This document shows positions 15,277 through 25,300 of a DNA stretch of 54,403 nucleotides, piece after piece. The stretch spans positions 1 to 54,403 of the forward strand of contig NZ_JAKVIR010000017.1 of NCBI RefSeq assembly GCF_022601975.1, given 5' to 3'. This stretch comes from Pontibacter sp. E15-1 (GTDB lineage Bacteria; Bacteroidota; Bacteroidia; Cytophagales; Hymenobacteraceae). The notes beneath the pieces were generated by a model. The model searched no databases. It was not told the origin of the DNA and was given only the letters and a program-made list of their open reading frames with translations. The position numbers were made by a program, and so were the translations under genes. How positions within the stretch are numbered: the first letter of the stretch is position 1; each line of letters begins with the position of its first letter.

Positions 15277-17178
15277 ATGCATAACAAGCTATTTACATAC
15301 TTATGGCTGCTGGCGGGTTTGCTGCTGGTGCAGCCCCAGGCCAAGGCGGCGCTGCCCGACGAGCCCGCTTCGGATGCCAACGTCATCATCCGCTCCGAAG
15401 AAACGGTGTTTCGGGTAAACTCCATCAGCAACGGCACCACTACCTATAAAGTAACCCTGACGGTGCTGAACGAGAACGGCAACCACCGGGCAAAGATGAG
15501 GGTGTTCTATGATAAGCTCAGCAAGGTAGAACGCCTGGAAGGCACCTCCTACGACCGTTTTGGCAAGAAGATCAAGTCGCTGAAAAAGAGCGATATCATC
15601 GACGTGAGCGCCATCAGCAATTTCTCGCTTTTTGAGGATAACCGCGTGAAAGTGGCTAACCTGGTGCACACCGTATACCCCTACACCGTGGAGTTCTCCT
15701 ACGAGCTTTCTACTCAGAACATGCTCTTTTACCCCAGCTTTATGCCCCTGGACGAAGAGCGCCTCTCGGTGGAAAAGGCAACTTACGAGGTGCAGGTGCC
15801 GACAGGCGCGAAACTCCGCTACCGCGAGAGCAACATGCCGCAAGCCGTTAAAAAAGGGGCCAACGCCACCCACGACACCTATACCTGGCAGGTGCAGCAC
15901 CTGCAGCCTATCGATGTGGAGCCGTATGGCCCGGAGCTGGTAGAGCTTGTGCCGCTGGTGCGCACTTCCCCCACTGATTTTGAGGTGGAAGGCTATAAAG
16001 GCAACCTGGAAACCTGGGAAAGCTTCGGTCTGTGGATAAACCAGCTCAACAAAGGGCGCGACGTGCTGCCAGAGGAAACAAAGCAAAAACTGATCGCCCT
16101 GACCGCCAACGCTAAAACGCAGGAGGAAAAAGTGCGCATCGTCTACGATTACCTGCAAGGCAAAACCCGCTACGTGTCCATTCAGTTGGGTATCGGCGGC
16201 TGGCAGCCGTTTGAGGCCAGCTTTGTGGACAGCAAGGGGTATGGCGACTGCAAGGCCCTGACGAATTATACCCAGGCGATGCTGAAGTCGGTGGGTATAA
16301 ATGCGCACCACGCCCTGATCCGTGCCGGAGACGATGCCCTGGACATCAACACCGACTTCCCGAGCAGCCAGTTTAACCACGTGGTGCTGTGCGTGCCGAT
16401 GGCCAAAGACACCCTTTGGCTCGAGTGCACCAGCCAGACAGAGGCGGCAGGCTATTCGGGCAGCTTTACTGGCGGCCGCCACGCCCTGCTGGTGACTCCC
16501 GAGGGCGGCAAGCTGGTGAAAACGAAAGAGTATATGGCAGCCGACAACTCCCAAATCCGGCGCATTACAGTGAAGCTGGATGAGAAGGGGAGCGGCCGTG
16601 CCAGCGTAACGACGCGCTATACCGGTATCCAGCAGGAGTCCAGGGACAACGTGATCCATAACTATCAGCCGGAGGAGCAGCGCAAGTGGCTCTACAAGCA
16701 GGTGAGTATGCCAGCGTTTGAGATCAGCAATTTTGCGTTTACGCAGCAGAAAGACAGACTGCCTGCCGTGACGGAGCAACTGGAGCTGAACCTGCGCCAG
16801 TGCGCCACCGTGAGCGGCAAGCGCCTGTTCGTGACGCCCAACCTGATGAACAAGTGGACGTATGTGCCCAACCAGAAAGAAAAGCGCCTGACAGACGTGG
16901 TGCGCGGCATGGCTTTCCTGGATGTAGACACGGTGGAGTTTGAGTTGCCGCCGGGGTATGCCGTGGAGTTCGTGCCGAAGGATATCGTGCACACGTCCCC
17001 GTTTGGTGAGTACCGGGCCTCAGTGAAAGTAGAGGGCCAGCGGGTGGTATACCTGCGCAGTTTCAAGCTAGACAAAGGCCGCCACAGCCCCGAGTCGTTC
17101 ACGACCCTGGTCAGCTTCTTCAACAACGTGATCAAGGCAGATACCCAGCAGGTGGTGTTTGTGAAGAACATCCCTTGA
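15277..17178 (+). CDS. DUF3857 and transglutaminase domain protein, catalytic residues intact
   Basis: The product is 634 residues from MHNKLFTYLWLLAGLLL, the start that gives a clean signal peptide ending AKA; an in-frame ATG at 15235 would bury it. DUF3857 covers about residues 45-220, the transglutaminase-like domain about 265-400. The catalytic triad is visible: Cys325 in GYGDCKALTNY, His in FNHVVLCV and the acidic partner in LWLECTS. It is paralogous to the preceding gene, in the same direction and 131 bases downstream, so both are probably one unit. Periplasmic peptide- or cell-wall-related work is likely but unproven. Confidence 0.87.
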   Translation: MHNKLFTYLWLLAGLLLVQPQAKAALPDEPASDANVIIRSEETVFRVNSISNGTTTYKVTLTVLNENGNHRAKMRVFYDKLSKVERLEGTSYDRFGKKIKSLKKSDIIDVSAISNFSLFEDNRVKVANLVHTVYPYTVEFSYELSTQNMLFYPSFMPLDEERLSVEKATYEVQVPTGAKLRYRESNMPQAVKKGANATHDTYTWQVQHLQPIDVEPYGPELVELVPLVRTSPTDFEVEGYKGNLETWESFGLWINQLNKGRDVLPEETKQKLIALTANAKTQEEKVRIVYDYLQGKTRYVSIQLGIGGWQPFEASFVDSKGYGDCKALTNYTQAMLKSVGINAHHALIRAGDDALDINTDFPSSQFNHVVLCVPMAKDTLWLECTSQTEAAGYSGSFTGGRHALLVTPEGGKLVKTKEYMAADNSQIRRITVKLDEKGSGRASVTTRYTGIQQESRDNVIHNYQPEEQRKWLYKQVSMPAFEISNFAFTQQKDRLPAVTEQLELNLRQCATVSGKRLFVTPNLMNKWTYVPNQKEKRLTDVVRGMAFLDVDTVEFELPPGYAVEFVPKDIVHTSPFGEYRASVKVEGQRVVYLRSFKLDKGRHSPESFTTLVSFFNNVIKADTQQVVFVKNIP

Positions 17179-17386
17179 TTGTCGTTGTTCGTTGATCGTG
17201 TTTCGTTGTTCGTTTTTCGGAGGAAAGAAAAAATCATAGAGTAGGTGTTCGTTTTTCGGAGGATAGATGACTGCTATATAGGATGAGGACATATGGGACT
17301 GTTGCCAGTAACAGTCTTTGTTTCAGGATATCTTGACCACAAACTCACCCACGAAAAACGAAAAACGAAAAACAAACAACGAAAAA
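17179..17386. repeat. Inverted repeat made of CGTTTTT/CGAAAAA words
   Basis: The left part (about 17183-17265) carries GTTGTTCGTTTTTCGGAGGA twice in similar form; the right part (about 17348-17387) carries ACGAAAAACGAAAAACAAAC-type words, the reverse complement. The arms flank a 90-base loop between two convergent genes. The composition differs sharply from the coding sequence. I see no gene here. Confidence 0.6.
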
Positions 17387-19483
17387 CTAAAACCGATACC
17401 GCACCTGCGCTTTCACGTCGGATCTTCTGGGGCCTTCAATGGTCTCGAGGCCGGTGCCGATGCTGCGTTGGTGGCGGTAGTGCGTGAGGCCATACCGGAG
17501 CCATACATCCAGCTTGCGGTGCGGGCGCAACTGCAGGAGGGTATAAAAGCGGGTGCCCTTGCCGCTGAACGCGGGGATGGAGAAGGCATAGAGCACGTCG
17601 CGCTCATACACATACTGGCGGGTGTCGTAACTGTCGGTGTCGAAGAGGGCATAGCGCGTGCTCAGGCGCACTTTGGCAAAGGTGACATTCACATCCTGCG
17701 CAATCAAATAACCTGTGGTTTGGGGTGACTCGTGGCTATACGTGCTAAACTGCACCCGCGACTTCAGCGTGACGGTTTGGGTGGCCGCCGCCTCATAATA
17801 CAACAAATAGCTGCGTCGCTCCGCCTGCGCGACATAGTCCATGGGCGTGGTGTTCTCCGGCACGTTGCGGCCCTTGCTCTCGTAGCGCATCTGGGCATAC
17901 AGGCTGCGCTGCCTGTCGGGTTTGAAGTAAATCCGCACCAGATACTCATCGCCGTAAGAGGATGCATCCACGAGGTAGCGCAGCCACGGAAACCGGAAAC
18001 GGTCGTAATACGCCGTCAGCTCCCACCTGGCAAAGGGCCTGATCTTGATGCCCGTGTATACCCCCTGCTCGTTGATGTTGCGGGTGCCCTCGCCGAAGGC
18101 GCTGCCGTAAAAGCTGTGGAAGTTGCGGGCATAATAGCGGTAGAGCATGGCCAGCTCTACGTTGTTGGCCAGGTTGGCGACAAGCCCGTTCACCGTGCCG
18201 ATGCCGCCGCTTTTGCTCATGGCCGTCTCCCCGAACAGGTACACGTTCTGCCAGGTATAGCTGTAGTTGGTGCCGAGGTTGTAGTTGGTGGTGCCGCCAA
18301 ACTCGAAGCGCTGGTATGGTGCCCCGGCCTTTTGGATGGGTGCGCTATACTGGGTGCCGAGGGCGGAGAGGCCAAGGCGCAAGGTCTTGTCTCCGGACAG
18401 GTAGCTGGCGTTGGCGCCGTATACCTGCTCGCGCACCCGGTGCCGGTTGGCTAGCTCGGAGGCGGTGCGGTGGAAACCGGTCGTCTGGATGCCCGAGAAG
18501 TAATCGTTAAAGCCGCTCACTGTGTCCAGCTGGGGCCTGAGGTTGGCGTCCACGCGCTTGTTGGAGTAGAACCCCGTGACATCCACCTTGCCCACGGCAT
18601 ACGTAACCGCCGCCCCTCGCAGAAAAGCATATTCCAGCACGGAGCCGTAGGGCCTGACGCCCACATTTGCCCGGCTCACGGTGGCAATGGTTTCGCTGCC
18701 TTTGCCCACGTTGTAGCCCGACGAGAGCAGCAGGCCCTGCCCGAACTGCAGCTGGTAATCGCCGAGGGCGATGCTCTTAAACCTACCTTTGTTGTAGAAC
18801 TGCAGGTGTGCCGAGTAATAATCGAAACCGTAGCGGCGCGTGTCAGGGCTCCAGGCAAAAGCCTCGCCGGGGTCTTTCTCCGCCGTAATCCCAAAGCTGT
18901 AGTCGCGGGCGTGGCTAACGCGGTAGCGGAGGTATAGCTTTTCGGGGGAGCCGAGGTAGCGGCTGGTGGAGCGGCTGCCGGTGTCGGCGGGGGTATAGCC
19001 GCGGCGTTGCTGCAGCGTGCGCTCATACCGCAGCACCAGCGCGTTGTTGTCTTCCCCGATCACGCGCTGCCACAGCGGCCGCTGGTCGGCTTGCAGGCCC
19101 GCGTCGGGCACCTGCACAAAAGGCAGCAGCTTGTTTAGCGTCAGTTGGTCGAGGCCGGGGATGGCCTGCAGCTCATAGATGCTCAGGAGCGGCCCGTTCT
19201 CGGCGGTATAGGAAAAGAGGGCGGCGATCTGCGGGCGCGACAGGATGTAGAGTGAGGCCAGTTCCTCGGGCGTGGCGCGGTTCAGGTCGAGGGGGCGCTG
19301 GTAGTACTGGAAAAGCGTCTCATAGAAATCCTCGTAGGGCACGGTGGCATCGTCCTGGGCGGCGAACAGCTCCTGCACCAGCAGATCCAGGTCGATGGTG
19401 GGGCGCGGATAGTCCTGCGCACGCAGCGAACCGGCAAAACAAAAAACCATCCAGCAGAGCAGTAACCCTCGTACCATAGGCAT
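17387..19483 (-). CDS. Secreted helix-hairpin-helix protein with large barrel domain
   Basis: The product is 698 residues with a signal peptide ending SLRAQ. Residues about 55-130 hold two helix-hairpin-helix-like motifs (PLDLNRATPEELASLYILSRPQIAALFSY; LSIYELQAIPGLDQLTLNKLLPFV), as in ComEA. From about residue 180 to the end (KAQVRYRF) the sequence is a series of amphipathic beta strands with aromatic ends, typical of an outer-membrane barrel. ComEA-like domains bind DNA, so a DNA-uptake role has been suggested for such proteins, but this is an inference. It converges with the DUF3857 pair. An alternative start is the ATG at 19477. Confidence 0.75.
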   Translation of the reverse strand: MPMVRGLLLCWMVFCFAGSLRAQDYPRPTIDLDLLVQELFAAQDDATVPYEDFYETLFQYYQRPLDLNRATPEELASLYILSRPQIAALFSYTAENGPLLSIYELQAIPGLDQLTLNKLLPFVQVPDAGLQADQRPLWQRVIGEDNNALVLRYERTLQQRRGYTPADTGSRSTSRYLGSPEKLYLRYRVSHARDYSFGITAEKDPGEAFAWSPDTRRYGFDYYSAHLQFYNKGRFKSIALGDYQLQFGQGLLLSSGYNVGKGSETIATVSRANVGVRPYGSVLEYAFLRGAAVTYAVGKVDVTGFYSNKRVDANLRPQLDTVSGFNDYFSGIQTTGFHRTASELANRHRVREQVYGANASYLSGDKTLRLGLSALGTQYSAPIQKAGAPYQRFEFGGTTNYNLGTNYSYTWQNVYLFGETAMSKSGGIGTVNGLVANLANNVELAMLYRYYARNFHSFYGSAFGEGTRNINEQGVYTGIKIRPFARWELTAYYDRFRFPWLRYLVDASSYGDEYLVRIYFKPDRQRSLYAQMRYESKGRNVPENTTPMDYVAQAERRSYLLYYEAAATQTVTLKSRVQFSTYSHESPQTTGYLIAQDVNVTFAKVRLSTRYALFDTDSYDTRQYVYERDVLYAFSIPAFSGKGTRFYTLLQLRPHRKLDVWLRYGLTHYRHQRSIGTGLETIEGPRRSDVKAQVRYRF

Positions 19484-19489
19484 TGCGCT

Positions 19490-19700
19490 TTTAATTGTTG
19501 ATTGTTTGTTGTTACTTGATGATTGTTGAACTGCTATATGGATGTATGGCTATATGGTTAAATGATTGAATGGGTTGCTTGTTAAATAGTTGTTTGGATA
19601 CACGTATAGCGCTCATGCCATACCCTATCGCTTCACTGGTCTAACCATGTAGCCATTCAATAATATAGCTAGCATCCTATTCAGCAATGCATCAAGTGAT
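19490..19700. repeat. AT-rich imperfect inverted repeat
   Basis: The left side contains TTGTTGATTGTTTGTTGTTA-like words and GGCTATATGGTTAAATGATT; the right side contains TCTAACCATGTAGCCATTCA and ATATAGCTAGC, the complementary words. It fills the gap between divergent genes and looks like the same type of element as at 2232-2404. Promoters for both neighbours must lie in or next to it. Confidence 0.5.
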
Positions 19701-19763
19701 GCAAGAATCAGAAGACACTAACCACAACTACTACCTTACTATACTTAAGCTAAAAATAGTTAC

Positions 19764-21014
19764 ATGGAGCTCTTTCATATTTTCTCGGCCATACTGGTCA
19801 TCTCGGCCATCTTCGCTTATATAAATCAGCAATACATAAAACTGCCGACCGCCATCGCGCTGTTGCTGGCTGGTTTGCTGGTTTCGGTGCTGGTGCAGGT
19901 GATGGGGGCTGTGTCGCCTCCCTTCGAGCATTGGGTGGAGTCCAGCCTCCGGGAGATAAATTTCTCGGAGGTGCTGCTGGAGTTCATGCTGAGTTTCCTG
20001 CTTTTTGCCGGTGCCCTGCACACAGACCTCGAGAAGCTGGCCAAGTCCAAATGGACCGTGATGGTGTTTGCCACCTTCGGCGTGCTCATCTCCACAGTGG
20101 TAACGGGCACGCTCTTTTATTACCTGCTGCAGATTGTGGGCCAGCCCATCAGCTACATCCACAGCCTTCTGTTCGGAGCGCTTATCTCGCCCACCGACCC
20201 GATTGCGGTGCTGGGCATCCTGAAAAAAGCCAACATCCCGAAAACGCTGGAAGTGAGCATCACCGGCGAGTCGCTGTTTAACGACGGCGTGGGCGTGGTG
20301 ATTTTCATCTCCCTCTTTCAGATTGCCGAGCGTGGTATGGCCAACATTGAGGGCTCGTTCATCGCAGAGCTTTTCCTGGCCGAGGTAGGCGGGGGCATCG
20401 GGCTGGGCCTGCTCATCGGCTACATCGCGTTCTTCTTTATGCGGCGCATCGACCACTACCAGACAGAAGTGCTTATCTCGCTGGCCGTCGTGACAGGGGG
20501 GTATAGCATTGCCAGCTTCCTTCACTTCTCCGGCCCTCTGGCCATGGTGGCGGCGGGCCTCCTGATCGGTAACCAGGGCACCAAACTGGCCATGAGCCAG
20601 CAAACCGCCGATTACCTGACCAAGTTCTGGGAGATGGTGGACGAGGTGTTCAATGCCATCCTGTTTGTGCTGATCGGGTTGGAGATGATGCTGGTTCCCT
20701 TCCGATGGGAGTATGCGGTGGTGGGCCTGATCACGACGGGCATTGTGCTGGTGGTGCGGTATGTGTCGCTGGCGTTGCCATCTTACGCCCTGCGGCTGCA
20801 CCGCACCTTTACGCCCGGTACCCTGCCCATCATGACGTGGGGCGGGCTCCGGGGGGGCATCTCCATCGCGCTGGCGCTCTCGCTCTCGCCCGAGATGCAC
20901 CGCGACATGATCGTGGCCATCACCTACGGCGTGGTGCTCATGTCGCTGGTAGTGCAGGGCCTCACCATTGAGCCGCTCATCAGGCGCCTTGCCCGAAAAG
21001 AGGTAACCGTGTAA
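19764..21014 (+). CDS. CPA1-family Na+/H+ antiporter (NhaP-like)
   Basis: The product is 416 residues with about 12 to 13 hydrophobic helices. Two family signatures are clear: ALISPTDPIAVLGI (about residues 138-151), containing the conserved Asp of the ion-binding site, and GESLFNDGVGVVIF (about 169-182). A further TM ends MTWGGLRGGISIALALSL (about 355-372), where the arginine is conserved in CPA1. It exchanges Na+ or K+ for H+ across the inner membrane. It has no C-terminal regulatory domain. Its stop is 2 bases from the stop of the convergent gene, with no terminator between. Confidence 0.9.
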   Translation: MELFHIFSAILVISAIFAYINQQYIKLPTAIALLLAGLLVSVLVQVMGAVSPPFEHWVESSLREINFSEVLLEFMLSFLLFAGALHTDLEKLAKSKWTVMVFATFGVLISTVVTGTLFYYLLQIVGQPISYIHSLLFGALISPTDPIAVLGILKKANIPKTLEVSITGESLFNDGVGVVIFISLFQIAERGMANIEGSFIAELFLAEVGGGIGLGLLIGYIAFFFMRRIDHYQTEVLISLAVVTGGYSIASFLHFSGPLAMVAAGLLIGNQGTKLAMSQQTADYLTKFWEMVDEVFNAILFVLIGLEMMLVPFRWEYAVVGLITTGIVLVVRYVSLALPSYALRLHRTFTPGTLPIMTWGGLRGGISIALALSLSPEMHRDMIVAITYGVVLMSLVVQGLTIEPLIRRLARKEVTV

Positions 21015-21016
21015 GG

Positions 21017-21853
21017 CTAGTCTGGCCGGGGAGTGGGGAGCCTGTAAGAAAGGGCCAGGTGGTGGCTGTTGCCAAGCGGAACGGCCACCCCGAAGGCATA
21101 GTCGATCTGGAGTTGCCGGGCCTGAAAGCCCGCCCCTGCGCTGAGGCGGTTGGTGCGGGTGCTGAAGCCGGTCCGCAGCACAAACTTCCCCTCCAGCACG
21201 GCATACTCGGCCCCGGCCTTCACGTCGGCGCGGTGGTCTATGTCTTTTTCCGTTTCTGCGGCAAGCAGCAAGCGGGTGGTGGGGCGGTAGGCCAGTCCCG
21301 CTTTCATGACCGTGGGCAGGCGCTCGTCCTCAAAAGTAGCCAGCTGTGCCTGGTTTAGGTTATAGGCAAAGGCACCGAAGTATACGTTGGGCACCACCTC
21401 GCCCTGCACGCCCGCCGAGAGCGTGACCGCTTTCTGGTTGCCATACCCCGCCACGGCTACCTGCCACACGTCGGCCTTTGCGCCCACGCTAAACTGCCCC
21501 AATTTGTGCGCTGCCCCTACGCCCACGTGCTGCTGGCTGAATAGCGCATCGCCAAAGCGGCTAAGGCTCAGGCCATAGGTGCCATGCCTTTTTGTGGGGT
21601 ATGCGGCCTGCAGCGCCACTGTTGTGAAAGCGCTCTCCCCAAACCTATTCTCCACATACAACCCTAACTGCGGCTGCTGCACACCGGTAAGGCCCGCTGT
21701 GTTGTTACCCAGTGCCCACACGTCTGTATGCGTGACAGACGCATTTCCCATACCTGCGGCGCGGCCCCCGAAGTTGCACAGTTGCTGCGCCAGCGCCTGA
21801 TGCCGCCACAAAGCGCACACGATCAATACCAAAAGCCTGAGGAACAGTTTCAT
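21017..21853 (-). CDS. PorV/PorQ-like outer-membrane barrel protein
   Basis: The product is 278 residues with a signal peptide (about 1-22, ending ALAQ). The mature N-terminus FGGRAAGMGNASVTHTDVWALGNNTAGLTG is the start seen in PorV/PorQ and related FadL-like barrels of Bacteroidota (the conserved AR/RAAGMG...NPA/NTA region). In PorV/PorQ this family takes part in type IX secretion, attaching cargo at the cell surface. Whether this copy does so is not clear. It converges with the antiporter gene with only 2 bases between stops, so the two transcripts overlap. Confidence 0.7.
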   Translation of the reverse strand: MKLFLRLLVLIVCALWRHQALAQQLCNFGGRAAGMGNASVTHTDVWALGNNTAGLTGVQQPQLGLYVENRFGESAFTTVALQAAYPTKRHGTYGLSLSRFGDALFSQQHVGVGAAHKLGQFSVGAKADVWQVAVAGYGNQKAVTLSAGVQGEVVPNVYFGAFAYNLNQAQLATFEDERLPTVMKAGLAYRPTTRLLLAAETEKDIDHRADVKAGAEYAVLEGKFVLRTGFSTRTNRLSAGAGFQARQLQIDYAFGVAVPLGNSHHLALSYRLPTPRPD

Positions 21854-22311
21854 AGAGTATGTATACAGGTAGCAGAGACACCGAACAGCCCTGTCCGGCT
21901 ACGTTTAAAATGCAAATTTTTAGTAGTACGGTGTAAAGCATATAAAGTCAGGAGGGAGTGATGCCTGTAAAGATAAAAATTGCACTGATCCCGCAGGGAG
22001 GGTATACTTTGAAGGCGAAGAGGAGTTTTTTGAATCTATATATTTACCTTGTTTTATATATATAAGCGTCTAGTTTACACGTGTTTATGTTTTTGTAAAG
22101 ATGCATGAATCCTACAACGGTATAATGCAGTGAATACTAAAAATTAATGTTAAATTATAACATTTTTACTAAAAATTAGATGTTGTTCACACTATGAAAA
22201 GAGCATTTTATAGGGTTAAAATATTTTATTGCACTATTTTGATGGGGTAGAGCCTGTGGAGAGCCCGTACATTATCAGATAACAATTTGTTTAACAGTGA
22301 TATATGTGCTT
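21854..22311. other. AT-rich upstream region of the first SusC gene
   Basis: This 458-base gap has no gene. It contains a direct repeat, ACTAAAAATTAATGTT (22136-22151) and ACTAAAAATTAGATGTT (22168-22184), 32 bases apart, with AATGTTA and TAACATT forming a small palindrome between them. This may be the operator or promoter of the SusC/SusD pair. Confidence 0.45.
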
Positions 22312-25300
22312 ATGAAAAAGGTTCTACTATTTAGCCTCATACTGGTTTTGCTCATACCGGTGTCTGGCTATGCGCAGGCATCCAGGACCGTGACCGGTAA
22401 AGTGGTTACAGCTGCCGATGCCATGCCACTGCCTGGAGTTTCGGTTATTGTGAAAGGGACAACCACAGGTACGTCTACCGATGTCAATGGCAACTTCAGC
22501 TTAAATGTCCCGGAGGGAAACAACGTCCTTATTTTCAGATTTATCGGCTATACGGTACAGGAGCGCACCATTGGCCCAGACAACCTACTGAATGTGTCGC
22601 TGCAGGAGGACACCCGCCAACTGAGCGAAGTGGTGGTGACGGCGATTGGTATTGAGCGCGAGACAAAGGCCCTGGGCTACGCGATACAGGAGGTGGGCAC
22701 GGAAGAACTGTCGCGGAGCACCCAGCCAAGCCTTGCCAACGCGCTGAACGGCAAGGTGGCCGGGGTAAACATCACGAGTGCCTCGGGCTCCCCTGGGGCA
22801 GGCTCCCGTATCATCATCCGGGGGGCTACCTCTGTGGACGGAAATAACCAGCCCCTGTTCGTGGTCGACGGCGTGCCGATTGATAACAGCACCACCTCGG
22901 CCGGTAACCCCAACGACGGAAAAAATACGGTGCTTTCCGGCGTGTCGAACTCAAACCGGGCGATAGACATCAACCCGGAGGATATAGCGTCGGTGACGGT
23001 GCTGAAGGGACCGGCGGCAACTGCCCTGTATGGCATCCGGGCGGGTAGCGGCGCCATCGTCATCACCACCAAAAAAGGGGTGAAAGGCAGGGCTGTCGTC
23101 AACTACAGCACATCCCTCACCCTGGATGTTGTGAACAAACTGCCTGAATTGCAGAGCACGTACTCGCAGGGCAGCGGGGGCGAGTTTCTCGGCACATTCT
23201 CTGGGTTTAATAGTACCCTCTCCTGGGGAGCGCCCCTCGACCAGCTGCGCTTCGACGGGCAGCCCTACAAGTACGACAACAATGGTTTTCTGGTGCCGGT
23301 AGGGTCTGCCACAGCGACAGACCAACGTGCCATTGCCTACGATAACCTGGATAATTTCTTTGACAGGGGCACCACCTGGTCCCATAACGTCAGTGTATCG
23401 GGTGGATCTGAAAAAGCGGATTACTATGTGTCGCTGGGGCGAACAAACCAGGAGGGCATTGTGCCTCAAAGCGACTTTACCCGCACCTCGGTGCGGATAA
23501 ACGGCTCTACCCAAATCACTCCCAAATTCAACACCTTCGGGTCGGCCAACTATATCAAATCCGGCGGTAACAGGATCCAGCAGGGTTCCAACACCTCGGG
23601 TGTGATGCTCGGTCTGCTGCGGGCCCCGGTTACGTTTGACCTTTCGGGTGGATTTGGCGAGGATGCCGAGGATAACCCGGGCTCCTACGTGTTCCCGGAC
23701 GGCACGCAGCGCACCTACCGCGAAGGAGCCGGGTACGACAACCCCTTCTGGACCGTAAACCGAAACCCGTTTAAAGACGATGTGAACCGACTGATCGGGT
23801 ATGTGGGTGGAAAGTATGACTTTCTGGACTGGGTAAGCGCCACGGTAAGATTGGGCACAGACTGGTACTCCGACAGGCGCACCGGTGGCTTCGACATCCA
23901 GTCGCGCACCGCACCGGCCGGAAGAATATATGAAGACCAGGTGTTTAACCGTGATCTGAACACCGACATACTGGTGACGGCAGACCGGGAGTTTACCTCA
24001 GACCTTTCCGCGCGCCTCATCGTAGGGCATAACTACTACTCCACCAATTACCAGCGCCTCTATACCCAGGGCGACGGGTTGGCCGTGCCGACATTCTTTG
24101 ACCTCGGCAACGCCTCCAGTATCACCACCTTCGAGAGCACCACAAAGATAGAGCGGGCCGCTGTTTTCGGGGACCTGTCGCTGTCTTACAAAGACTATCT
24201 GTTTCTGGGCCTTACCGGCCGGAACGAGTGGTCCTCCACGCTGCCCACAAATAACCAGTCGTTCTTCTATCCTTCCATTAACATAGGGTTTGTGTTTACG
24301 CAGGCCTTCGAGATGGAAAGCAATGCCTTTGACTTCGGTAAAATCAGGGCATCGTACGCGGTGGTGGGGAAAGACGCGCTGGCTTACGTCCTCACCACGC
24401 CTTTTGAAAACTCGACCTGGGGAGATGGCTGGACCAACGGAATCTTCTTCCCGTTCACGGGGGTGGCAGGGTTTAACCAACTAACGGAGCTGGGCAACGC
24501 TGGCATCAAACCAGAGAAGAATAAGTCGATCGAGGCGGGTATAGACCTGCGCTTCTTCAGTAACCGGCTTACCCTGGACGCCACGTATTACAAGAACAAC
24601 TCAGAGGACCAGATCATACCTGTCTCCGTGTCTTCTGCGTCGGGCTATTTAACTGCCGTGCTGAACGCGGGTGAAATCGAGAACAAAGGCATCGAGGCCA
24701 TCTTGCGGGGTACGCCCATCCAGACAACCGACTACTCCTGGGACGTGATCGTGAACTTTACCCGAAACCAGAGCGAGGTTGTCTCGCTTTTCCCGGGCGT
24801 GGAGACCCTTACACTAAATGGCTTTACGAGCCCCTCTTCCAGAGCGGTGGTAGGCGAGCCCTATGGCGTGCTGTTTGGGGGTAGGTTTGCCCGAAACGAC
24901 CAGGGCGATATGCTGATTGGGGATGACGGGTTCCCTTTCCCGGCCGACGAGGACGGCATTATCGGCGACCCGAACCCGGACTGGACAGCAGGCATCACCA
25001 ACACCTTCACCTGGAAGGGGCTAAGCCTGTCGGCTTTGCTCGATATACGGGAGGGCGGCGATATATGGAATGGCACCGTTGGGGTGATGACCTTCTTCGG
25101 CACCGCGAAGCGCACCGAGAACCGGGGCGAAACCAAGGTGTTTGACGGGGTGCGCCTGGATGGCACCCGCAACACGCAGGAGGTGGTGCTGGACGAGGAT
25201 TGGTACCAGTCCAACGGTGGCGGCTTTGGGGCTATTGAGGAGCAATTTGTGGAAGACGGCTCCTGGGTGAGGCTCCGCGAGCTGACGCTTTCCTATAGCC

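Noticed and set aside
15301..16992. 563-codon open frame on the minus strand
   Set aside because: It is antisense to the second DUF3857 gene with catalytic residues in place; the translation is low-complexity shadow sequence.
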